Positions 48,104 through 61,477 of a stretch of DNA of 64,000 nucleotides are shown here, in pieces. The position numbers and the translations under genes were made by a program. The DNA is taken from positions 12,796,393 through 12,860,392 of the forward strand of contig OX326960.1 of assembly GCA_946800325.1 (NCBI GenBank), written 5' to 3'. Positions within the stretch are counted from its first letter, which is position 1; every line of letters starts with the position of its first letter. The DNA comes from Luzula sylvatica (Eukaryota > Streptophyta > Magnoliopsida > Poales > Juncaceae). The notes beneath the pieces are model-generated. The model was not told the DNA's origin. It did no database searches and saw nothing but the letters and a program-made list of their open reading frames with translations.

Positions 48104-49049
48104 AAGAAGGTAGTTAGTATTTAGTTAGTTAGTTTGTTAGTTAGTTAGTTAGTTCATTAGATAGTTAGTTAGTTAATCAGTTAGTTATTTAGTTAGTTAG
48201 TTAATATGTATGTAGAAAAGGTAGTTTGTTAGTTAGATAGTTATTTAATTAGTCAGTTATCTGGTAGTGAGTTAGTTAGTTAGTTAAGTATTTAGTTATT
48301 TAGTTAGTTAGTTAGTTACTTAGCTAGTAGTTGGTCTGTTAATTAGTCATTTAGTTAGTTAGTTAGTTAGTTAGTTAGTGGTTATGGAGAAAGGTAGTTA
48401 GTTAGTTAGTTAATTAGTTAGTTAGTTAGTTAATTAGTTAGTTAATTAGTTAGTTAGTTAATAGGTATATAGGAAGATAGTTAGCTAGTTAATTAGTTAG
48501 TTATTTGGATAGTCATCTAGTAGTTAGTTAGTCAGTTTGTTAGTTATTTAGTTATTTAGTTAGTTAGTTAGTCATTTAGTTAGTTAGATACTAGTTAATT
48601 AGTTAGTTAGTTAGTTAATTAGTTAGTGAGTTTGTAGGAAGGTAGTTAGTTAATTAGTTAGTTAGGTAGTTAGCTATTTACTTAGTTTATAGGTATGTAT
48701 GAAGGTAGTTAGTTAGTTAGTTAGGTAATTAGTTCGTTATTTAGATAGTTAGTTAGTTAGTTAGTTAGATCGTTAGTTAATTTGTTAGTTAGTTAGTTAG
48801 TTAGTTAGCTAGCTAGTAGTTAGTTATTTAGTTAGTTAATAGGTATGTAGGAAGGTAGTTAGTTATTTAGTTAGTTAGTTAGTTAGTTAGTTTGTTAGTT
48901 AGTTAGCTGGTAGTTAGTTGGTTAGTTAGTTAATTAGTTAGTAAGTTATTTAGTACTTAGTTAGTTACTTAGTTACTTAGTTAACTAGCTAGTTAGTTAG
49001 TTAGCTAGTAGTTAGTTAGTTAGTTAGTGAGCTAGCTACTAGTTAGTTA

Positions 49050-50519
49050 GATAGTTAGTTATTTGGTTAGTTAGTTAGTTAGTTAATATGTATGTAAAAA
49101 GGTAGGTAGTTAGATAGTTAGATAGTTAGTTAATTAGTTAGTTAGTTAGTTATCTTGTAGTTAGTTAGTAAGTTAGTTAGTTAATCAGTTAGTTATTTAG
49201 TCAGTCAGTCAGCGAGTAGTTAGTTAGTTTGTTAGTTAGTTAGTTAATCAATTAGTTAATTTGGTAGTTAGTTAGTTAGTTAGTTAGCTAGTCGTTAGTT
49301 AGTTAGTTAGTTATCTATTTAGTTAGTTAGTGGTTACGTAGGACGGTAGGTTGTTAGTTAGTTAGTTAGTTAATATGTATGTAGGAAGATAGTTAGTTAG
49401 TTAATTAGTTTGTTATTTAATTAGTTACCTAGTAGTTAGTTAGTTATTTAGTTAGTTAGTTAGTTAGTGATCTAGTAGTTAGTTAGTTAGTTAATAAGTT
49501 AGTTAGTTACTTTGTTAATATGTATGTAAGAAGGTAGTTAGTAAGTTAGTTAGTTAGATATATAGTTAGTTAATTAGTTAGTTAATTAGTTAATTAATGG
49601 GTATGTAGGAAGGTAGTTAGTTAGTTAGTTCGTTAGTTAGTTAGCTAGTTAGTATGCTAGTTAGTTAGTTAGTTAGTTACTTAGTTAGTTGGGATGTAGG
49701 AAGCTAGCTAGTAGTTAGTTAGTTAGTTAATTAGTTAGTTAGATAGTTGGTTGGTTAGGTAGTTAGTTAGTTAGTAAGTTAGTTAGTTAATTAGTCAGTT
49801 AGTTAGTGGGTTTGTACGAAGGTCGTTAGTTAACTAGTTAGTTAGGTAGTTAGTTTTTTTGTTAGTTAAAAGGTATGTATGATGGTAGTTAGTAAGTTAG
49901 TTTGTTAATTAGTTATAAAGTTAGTTAGCTAGTAGTTAATTAGTTAGTTAGTTAATTAGTGAGTTTGTTATTTATTTAGTTAGTTAGTTAATTAGCTAGC
50001 TAGTAGTTAGTTAGTAAATTAGTTAATTAATTAGTTAGTTAGTTAGTTAGTACGTTCGTTAGTTGGTGGGTATGTGGAAAAGTAGCTAGTTAGTTAGTTA
50101 GTCAATTAGTTAATTACCTAGTAGTTTGTTAGTTATTTAGTTAGTTAGTTAGTTGGTCAGTTAATCAGTTAGTCAGTCAGTTAGTTAGTTAAAATGTATG
50201 TAAGAAGGTTGTTAGTAAGTTAATTAATTAGATAGTTAATTATTTAGGTAGTTCGTTTGTTAGTTTGTTAGTTAGTCAGTTATTAAGTTAGTTAGTTAGT
50301 TAGTTAGTCAGTTAGCTAATAGTTAGTTAGTTCGATAGTTAGTTAATTAGATATTTAATACGTATGTAGGAAGATAGTTAGTTAAGTAGTTAGCTATTTG
50401 GTTAGTTATCTAGTAGTTAGTTAGTTACTTAGTCAGTTATTTAGTTAGGTAGTAAGTTAGTTAGTTAGTTAGTTATCTAGTAGTTGTTTGGTTTTATAGT
50501 TAGTTATATAGTTAGTTAT

Positions 50520-50560
<41 letters not shown>
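49050..50560 (+). repeat. 2-kb tandem duplication, left copy
   Basis: Anchors match the right copy at offsets 1,968 (49,091), 1,953 (49,331), 1,992 (49,808) and 2,003 (50,361). Shared rare phrases include GTACGTTCGTTAGTTGGT and TTTTTTTGTTAGTTAAAAGG. Confidence 0.85.
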
Positions 50561-50570
<10 letters not shown>

Positions 50571-51019
50571 ATTAGTTAGTTAGTTAATTATTTACTTAAT
50601 TAATTAGTTATAAATTAGTTAGTTAGTTAGTGGGTATGTAGGAAAGGTAGCCAGCTAGTTACTTAGTTAACTAGTTAGTTAGTTAGTTTGTTTGTTAGTA
50701 ACTTAGTTAGTTAGTTAGTTAGTTAATTAATGGGTATGTACGGAAGGTAGCTAGTAAGTTACTTAGTTACTTAGTTAACTAGTTAGTTAGTTAGGTAGTA
50801 GTTAGTAAGTTAGTTAGTTAGTTAGTTAGTTCGTTAGTTAGTTAGTCAGTGGGTTTGTTGGAAAGTAGTCAGTTAGTTAGTTACTTAGTTAGTATGTACG
50901 TTAGTTAGTGGGTATGTGGGATAGTTAGATAGTTAGTTAGTTAGATAGTTAGGTAGTTAATTAGTTAATTATTTAGTTAGCTAGTAGTAAGTTAGTTAGT
51001 TAGTCAATAGTGAGTTAGT

Positions 51020-51733
51020 CAGTTTATCAGTTAGTTCGTTAGTTAGTTAGTTAATATGTATGTAAAAAGGTAGGTAGTTAGTTAGTTAGATAGTTACTTA
51101 ATTAGTTAGTTAGTTAGTTATCTTGTAGTTAGTTAGTTAGTTAGTTAGTCAGTCAATCAGTTAGTTATTTAGTCAGTTAGTCAGCGAGTAGTTAGTTAGT
51201 TAGTTAGTTAGTTAATCAGTTAGTTAATTTGGTAGTTAGTTAGTTAGTTAGTTAGTTAGTTATTTATCTATTTAGTTAGTTAGTGGTTACGTAGGAAGGT
51301 AGGTTGTTAGTTAGTTAGTTAATATGTATGTAGGAAGATAGTTAGTTAGTTAATTACTTAGTTATTTAATTAGTTATCTAGTAGTTAGTTAGTTATTTAG
51401 TTAGTTAGTTAGTAATCTAGTAGTTAGTTACTTAGTTAATAAGTTAGTTAGTTACTTTGTTAATATGTATGTAAGAAGGTAGTTAGTAAGTTAGTTAGTT
51501 AGATATATAGTTAGTTAATTAGTTAGTTAGTTAATACTTAATTAATGGGTATGTAGGAAGGTAGTTAGTTAGTTAGTTTGTTAGTTAGTTTGCGAGCTAG
51601 TAGTTAGTCAGTTACTTAGTTAGTTAGCTAGTTAGTTAGCTAGTTAGTTAGTTAGTTAGGTACTTAGTTAGTTAGGATGTAGGATGCTACCTAGATATTT
51701 AGTTAGTTAATTAATTAGTTAGTCAGATAGTTG

Positions 51734-51767
<34 letters not shown>

Positions 51768-52416
51768 AAGTTAGTTAGTTAGTTAGTCAGTTAGTTAGTG
51801 GGTTTGTACGAAGGTAGTTAGTTAACTAGTTAGTTAGGTAGTTAGTTTTTTTGTTAGTTAAAAGGTATGTATGAAGGTAGTTAGTAAGTTAGTTTGTTAA
51901 TTAGTTATTAAGTTAGTTAGCTAGTAGTTAATTAGTTAGTTAGTTAGTTAGTGAGTTAATTAGTTAGTTTCTTATTTATATAGTTAGTTAGTTAATTAGG
52001 TAGCTAGTAGTTAGTTAGTAAATTAGTTAATTAATTTGCTAGTAGTTAGTTAGTTAGTACGTTCGTTAGTTGGTAGGTATGTTGAAAAGTAGCTAGTTAG
52101 TTAGTTAGTTAATTAGTTAATTACGTAGTAGTTTGTTAGTTATTTAGTTAGTTAGTTAGTTAGTCAGTTAATCAGTTAGTTAGTTAGTTAGTTAGTTAAA
52201 ATGTATGTAAGAAGGCAGTTAGTTAGTTAATTAATTAGATAGTTAATTATTTAGTTAGTTCATTTGTTAGTTAGTTAGTTAGTCAGTTATTTAGTTAGTT
52301 AGTTAGTCAGTTAGTTAGCTAATAGTTAGTTAGTTCGATAGTTAGTTAATTAGTTATTTAATACGTATGTAGGAAGATAGTTAGTTCATTAGTTAGCTAT
52401 TTAGTTAGTTATCTAG

Positions 52417-52450
<34 letters not shown>

Positions 52451-52509
52451 TCTATTAGTTGTTTAGTTATATAGTAAGTTATATAGTTAGTTATATAGTT
52501 AGTTATTTG

Positions 52510-52560
<51 letters not shown>
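51020..52560 (+). repeat. 2-kb tandem duplication, right copy
   Basis: This is the partner of 49,050-50,560. Both copies carry the unusual sequence of GGGTTTGTACGAAGG, TTTTTTTGTTAGTTAAAAGG, TTGGTGGGTATG or TTGGTAGGTATG, AAAATGTATGTAAGAAGG and ATACGTATGTAGG in the same order. Part of the same unit recurs a third time from 54,236 (AATATGTATGTAAAAATGTA). Confidence 0.85.
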
Positions 52561-52561
<1 letters not shown>

Positions 52562-53345
52562 CTTAGTAGTTACTTAGTTAGTTAGTTTGTTAGTAGGTAC
52601 GTAGGAAGGATGGTAGGTAGTTAATTAGTTAGTTAGTTGATTATTTATTTAATTAATTAGTTATAAGTTAGTTATCTAGTTAGTGGGTATGTAGGAAAGG
52701 TAGCCAGATAGTTACTTAGTCACTTAGTTAACTAGTTAGTTAGTTAGTTAGTCATCTAGTAGTTAGTTAGTTAGTTTGTAAATTAGTTAATTAGTTAGTT
52801 ACTTAGTTAGTTAGTTAGTTAGTTAGTCGGTTAGCTAGTTAGTTAGTGGGTATGTAATAAGGTAGTTAGTAGTTAGTTAGTTAGTTAGTTAACTAGCTAG
52901 TTGTTAGTTAGTTAATTAGTTACTTAGTTCATTAGTTAGTTAGTTAGTTAATCAGTTAGTTAGTTAGTTAGTTAGATAATATGTATGTAAAGCAGGTAGT
53001 TAGTTAGTTAGTTAGATAGTTATTTAATTAGTTAGTTATTTAGTTAGTCACATAGTTAGTTATCTAGTAGTTAGTTAGTTAGTCAATCAGTTAGTTATTT
53101 AGTTATATAGTTAGTTAGATGGCTTGTAGTTAGTCAGTTAATTTGTTAGTTAGTTAGTTAGTTAGTGGTTATGTAGAAAGGTAGTTAGTTAGTTAATTAG
53201 TTAGTTAGTTAATAGGTATGTAGGAAGATAGTTAGCTAGTTAATTAGTTAGTTATCTAGTTACTCATCTAGTAGTTACCTATTTAAATTATTAGTTATTT
53301 AGTTATTTAATTAGTTATTTAGTTAGTTAGTTAGATACTAGTTAA

Positions 53346-53380
<35 letters not shown>

Positions 53381-55284
53381 GTAGGAAGGTAGTTAGTTAA
53401 TTAGTTAGTTAGGTAGTTAGCTATTTAGTTAGTTTATAGGTATGCATGAAGGTAGTTAGTTAGTTTGTTAGGTAATTAGTTCGTTATTTTGTTAGTTAGT
53501 AAGTTAGTTAGTAACCTAGTAGTTAGTTAGTTATATCGTTAGTTAATTAGTTAGTTAGTTAGCTAGTTAGTGAGTTAGTTAGTTAGCTAGATAGTAGTTA
53601 GTTAGTTAGTTAGTTAGTTAATAGATATGCAGGATGATTGTAAGTTATTTGGTTAGTTAGTTAGTTAGTTAGTTTGTTAGCTAGCTGGTTGTTAGTTAGT
53701 TAGTTAATCAGTTAGTAAGTAAGTTAGTTACTTAGTTAATTAGTTAGTTAGTTACTTAGTTTGGAAGTAAGTTATTTAGTATTTAGTTAGTTACTTAGTT
53801 ACTTAGTTAACTACCTAGTTAGTTAGTTAGCTAGTAGCAAGTTTGTTAGTTAGTTAGTCAGTTAGTTAGCTAGTAGTTAGTTAGTTATTTTGTCAGTTAG
53901 TTAGTTAGCTAATGGGTATGTAGGAAAGGTAGCTTGTTAGTTACTTAGTTACTTAACAAGTTAGTTAGTTAGTTAGTTAGGTAGTAGTTAGTTAGTTAGT
54001 TAGTTCGTTAGTCTGTTAGTCAGTGGGTTTGTTGGAAAGTGGTTAGTTAGTTAGTTAGTTACTTAGTTAGTATGTACGTTGGTTAGTGGGTATGGTAGGA
54101 AGGTAGCTAGCTAGTTAGTTAGTTAGTTAGTTAGTTAGTTAATTAGTTAATTAGTTAGTTAGCTAGTAGTAAGTTAGTTAGTTAGTTAATTAATTAGTTA
54201 GTCAGTTTATCAGTTAGTTCGTTAGTTAATTAGTTAGATAATATGTATGTAAAAATGTAGGCAAGTAGTTAGTTAGATAGTTAGTTAATTAGTTAGTTAG
54301 TTTGTTTGTTATCTTGTAGTTAGTTAGTTAGTCAGTTAGTTAGTTAATCAGTTAGCTATTTAGTCAGTTAGTCAGCTAGTAGTTAGTTAGTTAGTTAGTT
54401 AGTTAATCAGTTAGTTAATAAGGTAGTTAGTTAGTTAGTTAGTTAGTCGTTAGTTATTTATTTATTTATTTATTTAGTTAGTTAGTGGTTACGTAGCAAG
54501 GTAGGTTGTTAGTTAGTTCGTTAATATATATGTAGGAAGATAGTTAGTTAGTTAATTAGTTAGTTATTTAATTAGTTGTCTAGTAGTTAGTTAGTTAGTT
54601 ACTTAGTAATCTAGTAGTTAGTAAGTTAGTTAGATAGTTAGTTATTTTGTTAGTTAGTTAGTTAATATGTATGCAAGAAGGTAGTTAGTAAGTTAGTTAG
54701 TTATATATATATTTCGCTAATGGGTTAGTTAATGGGTTTTTAGGAAGGTATGTAGTTAGTTAGTTAGTTCGTTAGTTAGTTAGCTAGCTAGAAGTTAGTG
54801 AGTTACTTAGTTAGTTAGCTAGTTAGTTAATTAGTTAGTTGGTTAGTTACTAAGTTAGTTAGGTTGTAGGAAGCTGGCTAGATAGTTAGTTAGTTAGTCA
54901 ATTAGTTAGTTAGATAGTTGGTTAGTTAGTTGGTAAGTAAGTTAGTTAGTTAGTCAGTTAGTTAAAATCTATGTAAGAAGGTAGTTATTTAGTTCGATAG
55001 TTAGTTAATCAATTAGTTAGTTAGTTAGTTATCAAGTATTTTGATTGTTAGTTAGTTAATTAGTTAGTTACTTAGTTAGTAAGTTAGTTAGATGGTAGTT
55101 AGTTACTTGGTTAGTTAGTCAATTAGCTAGTTAGTTAGGTAGTTAGTTAGTTAGTTAATAAGTATGTATGAAGACTGTTAGTCAGCTAGTTAGATAGACA
55201 GATACTAGTTAATCAGTTACTTAATAAGTTAGTTAGTTAATTAGTTAGTTAATATGTATGTAAGAAGGTAGTTAGTTATTTAGA

Positions 55285-55371
55285 TAGTTAGTTAATGAGT
55301 TAGGAAGTTAGATAGTTAGTTGGTCGGTTAGTTATTGAGTTAGTTAGTTCGTTATTTAGTTACTTAGCAAG

Positions 55372-55415
<44 letters not shown>

Positions 55416-56363
55416 GTGTTAGTAAGTTAGTTATTTATTTATTTAGTTAGTTAGTTAGTTAGTTATTTGGTTAGTTAGTTTGTTAATAGGTATGTAGGAA
55501 GATAGTTAGTTGGTTTATTAGAGGTATTTAGACAGTTATCTAGTAGTTCGTTAGTTAGTCAGTTAGTGAGCTAGTTTGTTAGTTAACTTGTTAGTTAGTT
55601 TGGTAGCTAGTAGTTTGTTTGGTAACTAGTTAGTTATTTAGTTAGTTAATTAGTTTGTTACGTAGTAGTTACTTAGTTAACTAGTTAGTTATTTAGTTAG
55701 TTAGTTAGTTAGTTAGTTAGTGGGTATGTAGGAGGTTAGTTAGTTTGTTAGTTAATAGGTATGTCGGAAGATAGTTAGTTAGTTACTTAGTTAGTTTAGA
55801 TAGTTAGTTAACTAGTGGTTAGTTAGTTAATTAGTTAGTTAATTAGTTAGTTAATTAGTTAGTTACTAAGTTTGTTAGTTAGTAGGTATGTACGAAGGTA
55901 GCTAGTTAGTTAGTTAGTTAATTTCGTAGTTAGTTAGTTAATTAGTTAGTCAGTTAGTTAATTAGTTAGCTAGTTATTTATAGTTAGTTTGTTAGTTAAA
56001 TAGCTAGTAGTTATTTACCGAGTTATTTATTTATTTAGTTAGTTACTTAGTTTGTGGGTATGTATAAAGGTAGTTAGTAAGTTAGTCAATTAGTTAGTTA
56101 GTTAATATGTATGTAAGAAGATAGTTAGTTAGTTAATTAGTTAGTTATTTTGTTAGTTATCTAGTAGTTAGTCAGTTAGTTAGTTAGTTAGTTAGTTATT
56201 CAGTTAGCTAGTAGTAAGTTAGTTAGTTAGTTCGTTAGTTAGTTAGTTAATATGTATGTAGGAAGATAATTAGTTAGTTAATTAGTTAGTTAGCTAGTTA
56301 GTTATCTAGTAGTTAGTTAGTTAGCTAGTTACTTAGTTAGTTATTTAGTCAGTTAGCTAGTAA

Positions 56364-56397
<34 letters not shown>

Positions 56398-57441
56398 CGT
56401 TAGTTAGTTAGTTAGTTATTTAGTTAGATAGTAAATTAGATAGTAAGTTAGTAAGTTAGTTAGTTAGTTAGTTTGGGTATGTAAGAAGGTAGCTAGTTAG
56501 TTAGTTAGTTAGTTAGTTAATTGGTCAATTAGTTAGTCATCTAGTAGTAAGTTAGTTAGTTCGTTAATTAGTTAGTTTGTGAGTTAACTAGTTAGTTATT
56601 TAGTTAGTTAGTTTGTATGTTTGTTAGTTAGTTAGTGCGTTTGTACGAAGGTAGTAAGTTAATTAGTTAGGTAGTTAATTAATTAGTTAGTTAATATGTA
56701 TATATGAAGATGGTTAGTTAGTAACTTAGTTTGTTAGTCAATTAGTTAATTAGTTAGGTAGCTAGTAGTTAGTTAGTAAGTTAGTTAGTCAATTAGTTAG
56801 TTAGTTAATTAATTAATTTGTTGTTTTGTAGGAAGGTAGTTAATTAGTTATTTAGTTAGTTAGCTAGTCAATTTGTTAGCTAGTAGGTACTTAGTTAGAT
56901 AGTCAATTGGTATGTACGAAGTTTGTTAGTTAGTTAGTCAGTTAGTTAGTTAGTTACTTTGTTAGTTAGTTAGATAGTTACTTAGTTACTTAGTTAGTTA
57001 GTTAGTTAGTTATTTAGTTAGTATGTTCGTTAGTAAGTGGGTATGTAGGAAGGTAGCTAGTTATTTGTTAGTTTGTTAGTTAGTTAATTAGTTAGCAACT
57101 TAGCTAGTAGTTAGTTAGTTAGTTAGTTTGTCAGTTAATAAATTAGTTAGTTAGTTAGTTAGTTAATATTACGTGAGAAGGTAGTTAGTATGTTAGTTAG
57201 TTAGATAGTTAATTAGTTAGTTAGTTAGTTAATTAATCAGTTAGTTGTTTAGTTAGTTACTTAGTTAGTTAGCTAGTAGTCAGTTAGTGAGTTAGCTAGT
57301 CAATCAATATGTGTGTATGAAGGTAATTAGATAGTTAATTAGTTAGATAGTTAGTTATTTAATTAGTTAGTTAATTAATCAGTTAGTTAGTTAGTTAGTT
57401 ATCTAGTAGTTAGTTGGTTAGTTAGGTAATCAGCTAGTTAT

Positions 57442-57497
<56 letters not shown>

Positions 57498-58038
57498 CTT
57501 GTAGTTAGTTGGTTAGTTATATATTTATTTAGTTAGTTAGTTAGTTGTTGGGTATGTAGGAAGGTAGTTCGTTAATTAGTTAGTCAGTTAGTTAGTTAAT
57601 ATGTATTTAAGAAGATAGTTAGTTAGTAAATTAGTTAGTTATTATGTTAGTTATCTAGTAATTACTTAGTGAGTTAGTCATTTTGTCAGCAAGCTCGTAG
57701 TTAGTTAGTCAGTTAGTTAACTAGTAGTCAGTTATTTAGTTAGTTAACCAATTAGTTATTTAGTTAGTTAGTTAGCTTGCTAGGTAGTTATTTAGTTAGA
57801 TAGTTAATTAGTGGGTATGTAGGAAGTTAGTTAATGGGTATGTAGGAAGGTAGTTAGTTAGTTAGTTAATAGGTATGTAGGAAGGTAGTTAGTTTGTTAA
57901 TTTGTTAATTAGGTAGTTATTTAGTTAGTTAGTTAGTTAGTTTGTTATCTAGTAGTAAGTTCATTAGTTAGTTAGTTAGTTATTTAGTTAGTTAGTTTGT
58001 TAGTTCTGTTGTAGTAAGTTAGTTAGTTAGTTAGTTAT

Positions 58039-58073
<35 letters not shown>

Positions 58074-58340
58074 ACTAGTAGTTAGTTAGTTAATTAGTTA
58101 ATTCAATAGTTAGTTAATTAGTTAGTTAGGTAGTTAGTTAGTTAGTGGGTATGTACGAAGGTAGCTAGTTAGTTAATTTGTTAGTTAATTAGTAAATTAG
58201 TTAGTTAGTTAGTTAGTTAGTTAATTAGTTAGTTATTTATTTAGTTAGTTAGTGAGGTAAATAGCAAGTAGTTATTTAGTTAGTTATTTATTATTTTAGT
58301 TAGTTACTTAGTTAGTGGGTCTGTAGGAAGGTAGTTAGTA

Positions 58341-58371
<31 letters not shown>

Positions 58372-58811
58372 AAGTTAGTTAATATGTATGTAGGAAGATA
58401 GTTAGTTAGTTAGTTAATTAGTTAATTATTTAGTTAGTTATCTTGTAGTTAGTCAGTTAGTAAGTTAGTTAGTTGGTTATTCAGTCAGCTAGTAGTTATT
58501 TAGTTAGTAGTTAGTTAGTAAGTAAGTTAGTTAGTTAGTTAGTTAGCTAGTTAGTTAGTTAGTTAATTAGATAGTTAGTTAGTTAGTCAATATGTATGTA
58601 AGAAGGTAGTTAGTTAGTTAGATAGTTAGTTAATTAGCTAGTTGTTAGTTAGTTAGTTAGTTAGTTAGTATGTAAGAAGGTTGTTAGTTAGTTAGTTAAT
58701 TAGATAGTTAGTTAATTAGTTAGTTAGTAAGTTAATCAGTTAGTTATTTAGTTAGTTAGTAAGTTAGTTAGCTAGTAGTTAGTTAGTTAGTGAGTTAGTT
58801 AGTTAATCAAT
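55285..58811 (+). repeat. 5.2-kb-offset duplication, left copy
   Basis: Paired anchors with the window's end are: ATGAGTTAGG 55,295 with 60,551; GGAGGTTAG 55,731 with 60,947; ACGTGAGAAGG 57,171 with 62,414; CTGTAGGAAGG 58,321 with 63,531; and GTTAATCAAT ending 58,811 with 64,000. Offsets of 5,256, 5,216, 5,243, 5,210 and 5,189 show only small indels over 3.5 kb. The two copies are close at the base level, including rare words such as GGTTAGTTATTGAGTTAG and TTATTTACCGAGTTATTT. Confidence 0.9.
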
Positions 58812-58945
58812 ATGTATGTATCAAGGTAGTTAGTTAGTTAGTTAGATAGGTAGTTAATTAGTTAGTTAGTTAATTAGTTAGTTAGTTAGTCAGTTAGTTA
58901 GTTAGTTATCTAGCAGTTAGTTAGTTAGTTAGGTCATCAGTTAAT

Positions 58946-58980
<35 letters not shown>

Positions 58981-59848
58981 CTAGCTAGTATTTAGCAGGT
59001 TAGATATTAATTTAGTTAGTTAGTTAGTTAGTTGGAGGGCGTGTAGGAAGGTAGTTAGTTAGTTAGTTAGTTAGTTAATAGGTATTTAAGAAGATAGATA
59101 GTAAATTAGTTAGTTATTATGTAAGTTATCTAGTAATTAGTTAGTTAGTTATTTTGTCATCTAGCTAGTAGTTTGTTAGTTAGTTAGTAAGTTATCTAGT
59201 AGTTAGTTAGTTAGTTATTTAGTTTGTTAACTAGTTAGTTATTTAGATACAAGTAGTTAGTTAGTTAGCTAGTTAGTTATTTAGTTAGTTAGATAGTTAG
59301 TAAGTCAGTTAGTTAGTAAGTTAGTTAGTTAGTTAGTTAGTGGGTGTGTTGGAAAGTAGCTAGTTAGTTAGTTAGTCAGTTAGTTACTAGGTATGTATGA
59401 AGGAAGTTTGTTAGGAAGTTGGTTAGTTAGTTAGCTAGTAGTTTGTTAGTTAGTTAGGTAGTCAATTAGTTAGTTATTTAGTTAGTTAATTAGTTAGTTA
59501 ACTAGTAGTTGGTTACTTAATTAGTTAATTAATTCGTTAGTTAATTGGTTAGTTAGTTGTTGGGTATGTACGAAGGTAGCTAGTTAGTTAGTTAATTTTT
59601 TAGTTAATTAGTTATTTAGTTAGGTAAATAGCTAGTATTTATTTAGTTATTTATTTATTTATTTAGTTGGTTACTTAATTAGTGGGTAGGTAGGAAGGTA
59701 GCTAGTTAGTTAGTTAGTTAGTTAGTTAATTTGAATGTAGGAAGATAGTTAGTTAGTTAATTAGTTAGTTATTTAGTTAGTTATCTGGTAGTTAGTCAGT
59801 TAGTTGGTTTGTTATTTATTCAGTTAGCTAGTTGTTAGTTAGTTAGTC

Positions 59849-59883
<35 letters not shown>

Positions 59884-60400
59884 CAATATGTATGTAAGAA
59901 GGTAGTTAGTTAGTTGGTTAGTTAGTTAGTTAATTAGCTAGTAGTTAGTTAGTTAGTTAGTTAGTTAGTTGGTATGTAAGAAGGTTGTTAGTTAGTTAGT
60001 TAGTTAGTTAGATAGTTAGTTAATTAGTTAGTTTGTTAGTTAATTAGTTAGTTATTTAGTTTGTTACTGAGTTAGTCAGCTAGTAGTTAGTTAGTTAGTG
60101 AGTTAGTGAGTTAATCAATATGTATGTATCAAGGTAGTAAGTTAGTTAGTTAGTTAGATAGTTAGTTAATTGGTTAGTTGGTTAATTAGTTAGTTTGTTA
60201 GTTAGTCAGTCAGTTATCTAGTAGTTAGTTAGTTAGTTAGGTCATCAGTTAGTAATATAGTTTGTTAGTTAGTTAGTTACTTAGCTAGTAGTTAGCATGT
60301 TCGTTATTTATTTAGTTAGTTAGTTAATAGGTTTTTAAGAAGATAGTTAGTTAGTAAATTAGTTAGTTATTATGTTAGTTATCCAGATATTAGTTAGTTA
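57900..60400 (+). repeat. Segment homologous to 8.1-10.6 kb
   Basis: This is the partner of 8,140-10,600 at an offset near 49.8 kb, sharing GTTGGAGGGCGTGTAGGAAG, TTAATTATATAGTTAG and GTTAATTTGAATGTAGGAAG. It overlaps the end of the left 5.2-kb copy, so the 5.2-kb repeat unit is itself composite: one part block VIII-like and one part block II-like. Confidence 0.75.
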
Positions 60401-60540
60401 TTTTGTCAGCTAGCTAGTAGTTAGTTAGGTATTTAGTTAGTTAGTCAAGTAGTTATCTAGTAGTTAGTTAGTTAGTTAGTTAGTTATTTAGTTAGTTAAC
60501 TAATTAGTTATTTAGTTAGTTAGTTTGTTAGTTATCTAGT

Positions 60541-61440
60541 TAGTTAGTTAATGAGTTAGGTAGTTAGATAGTTAGTTGGTCGGTTAGTTATTGAGTTAGT
60601 TAGTTCGTTAGTTAGTTAGTTAGCAAGTAGTTAGTTAGTTAGTTAGTTAGTGAGTTAGTAAGTCAGTTATTTATTTATTTAGTTAGTTAGTTAGTTAGTT
60701 ATTTGGTTAGTTAGTTTGTTAATAGGTATGTAGGAAGATAGTTAGTTGGTTAATTAGAGTTATTTAGACAATTATCTAGTAGTTCGTTACTTAGTCAGTT
60801 AGTGAGCTAGTTTGTTAGTTAACTTGTTAGTTAGTTTGGTAGCTAGTAGTTTGTTAGGTAACTAGTTAGTTATTTTGTTAGTTAATTAGTTTGTTACGTA
60901 GTAGTTACTTAGTTAACTAGTTAGTTAGTTAGTTAGTGGGTATGTAGGAGGTTAGTTAGTTTGTTAGTTAATAGGTATGTCGGAAGATAGTTAGTTAGTT
61001 ACTTAGTTAGTGGGTATGTTGGAAGGTAGTTTGTTAGTTAGTTATTTAGTTAGTTTAGATAGTTAGTTAACTAGTGGTTAGTTAGTTAATTAGTTAGTTA
61101 ATTAGTTAGTTAATTATTTAGTTACTAAGTTTGTTTGTTAGTTAGTAGGTATGTGCGAAGGTAGCTAGTTAGTTAGTTAGTTAATTTCGTAGTTAGTTAG
61201 TTAATTAGTTAGTCAGTTAGTTAATTAGTTAGCTAGTTATTTATAGTTAGTTTGTTAGTTAAATAGCTAGTAGTTATTTACCGAGTTATTTATTTATTTA
61301 GTAAGTTAGTCAGTTTGCTAGTTAGTTAATATGTATGTAAGAAGATAGTTAGTTAGTTAATTAGTTAGTTATTTTGTTAGTTATCTAGTAGTTAGTCAGT
61401 TAGTGAGTTAGTTAGTTAGTTATTCAGTTAGCTAGTAGTA

Positions 61441-61477
<37 letters not shown>

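Larger units (their letters stand above)
48104..55284 (+). repeat. Forward array block VIII, about 2-kb units
   Basis: This is TTAG array with a different landmark set: TGGTTACGTAGG (49,331, 51,284 and 54,486), GGGTTTGTACGAAGG (49,808 and 51,800), TATGTAAAAAGGTAGG (49,091 and 51,059), ATACGTATGTAGG (50,359 and 52,362) and GGGTTTGTTGGAAAG (50,862 and about 54,025). The higher-order period here is about 2 kb or more, not 1.4 kb. No gene or insert is seen. Confidence 0.85.

Noticed and set aside
54700..54720. TATA-like run TATATATATA as a promoter
   Set aside because: It is a short local slip of TTAG-derived sequence with no downstream gene or initiator.
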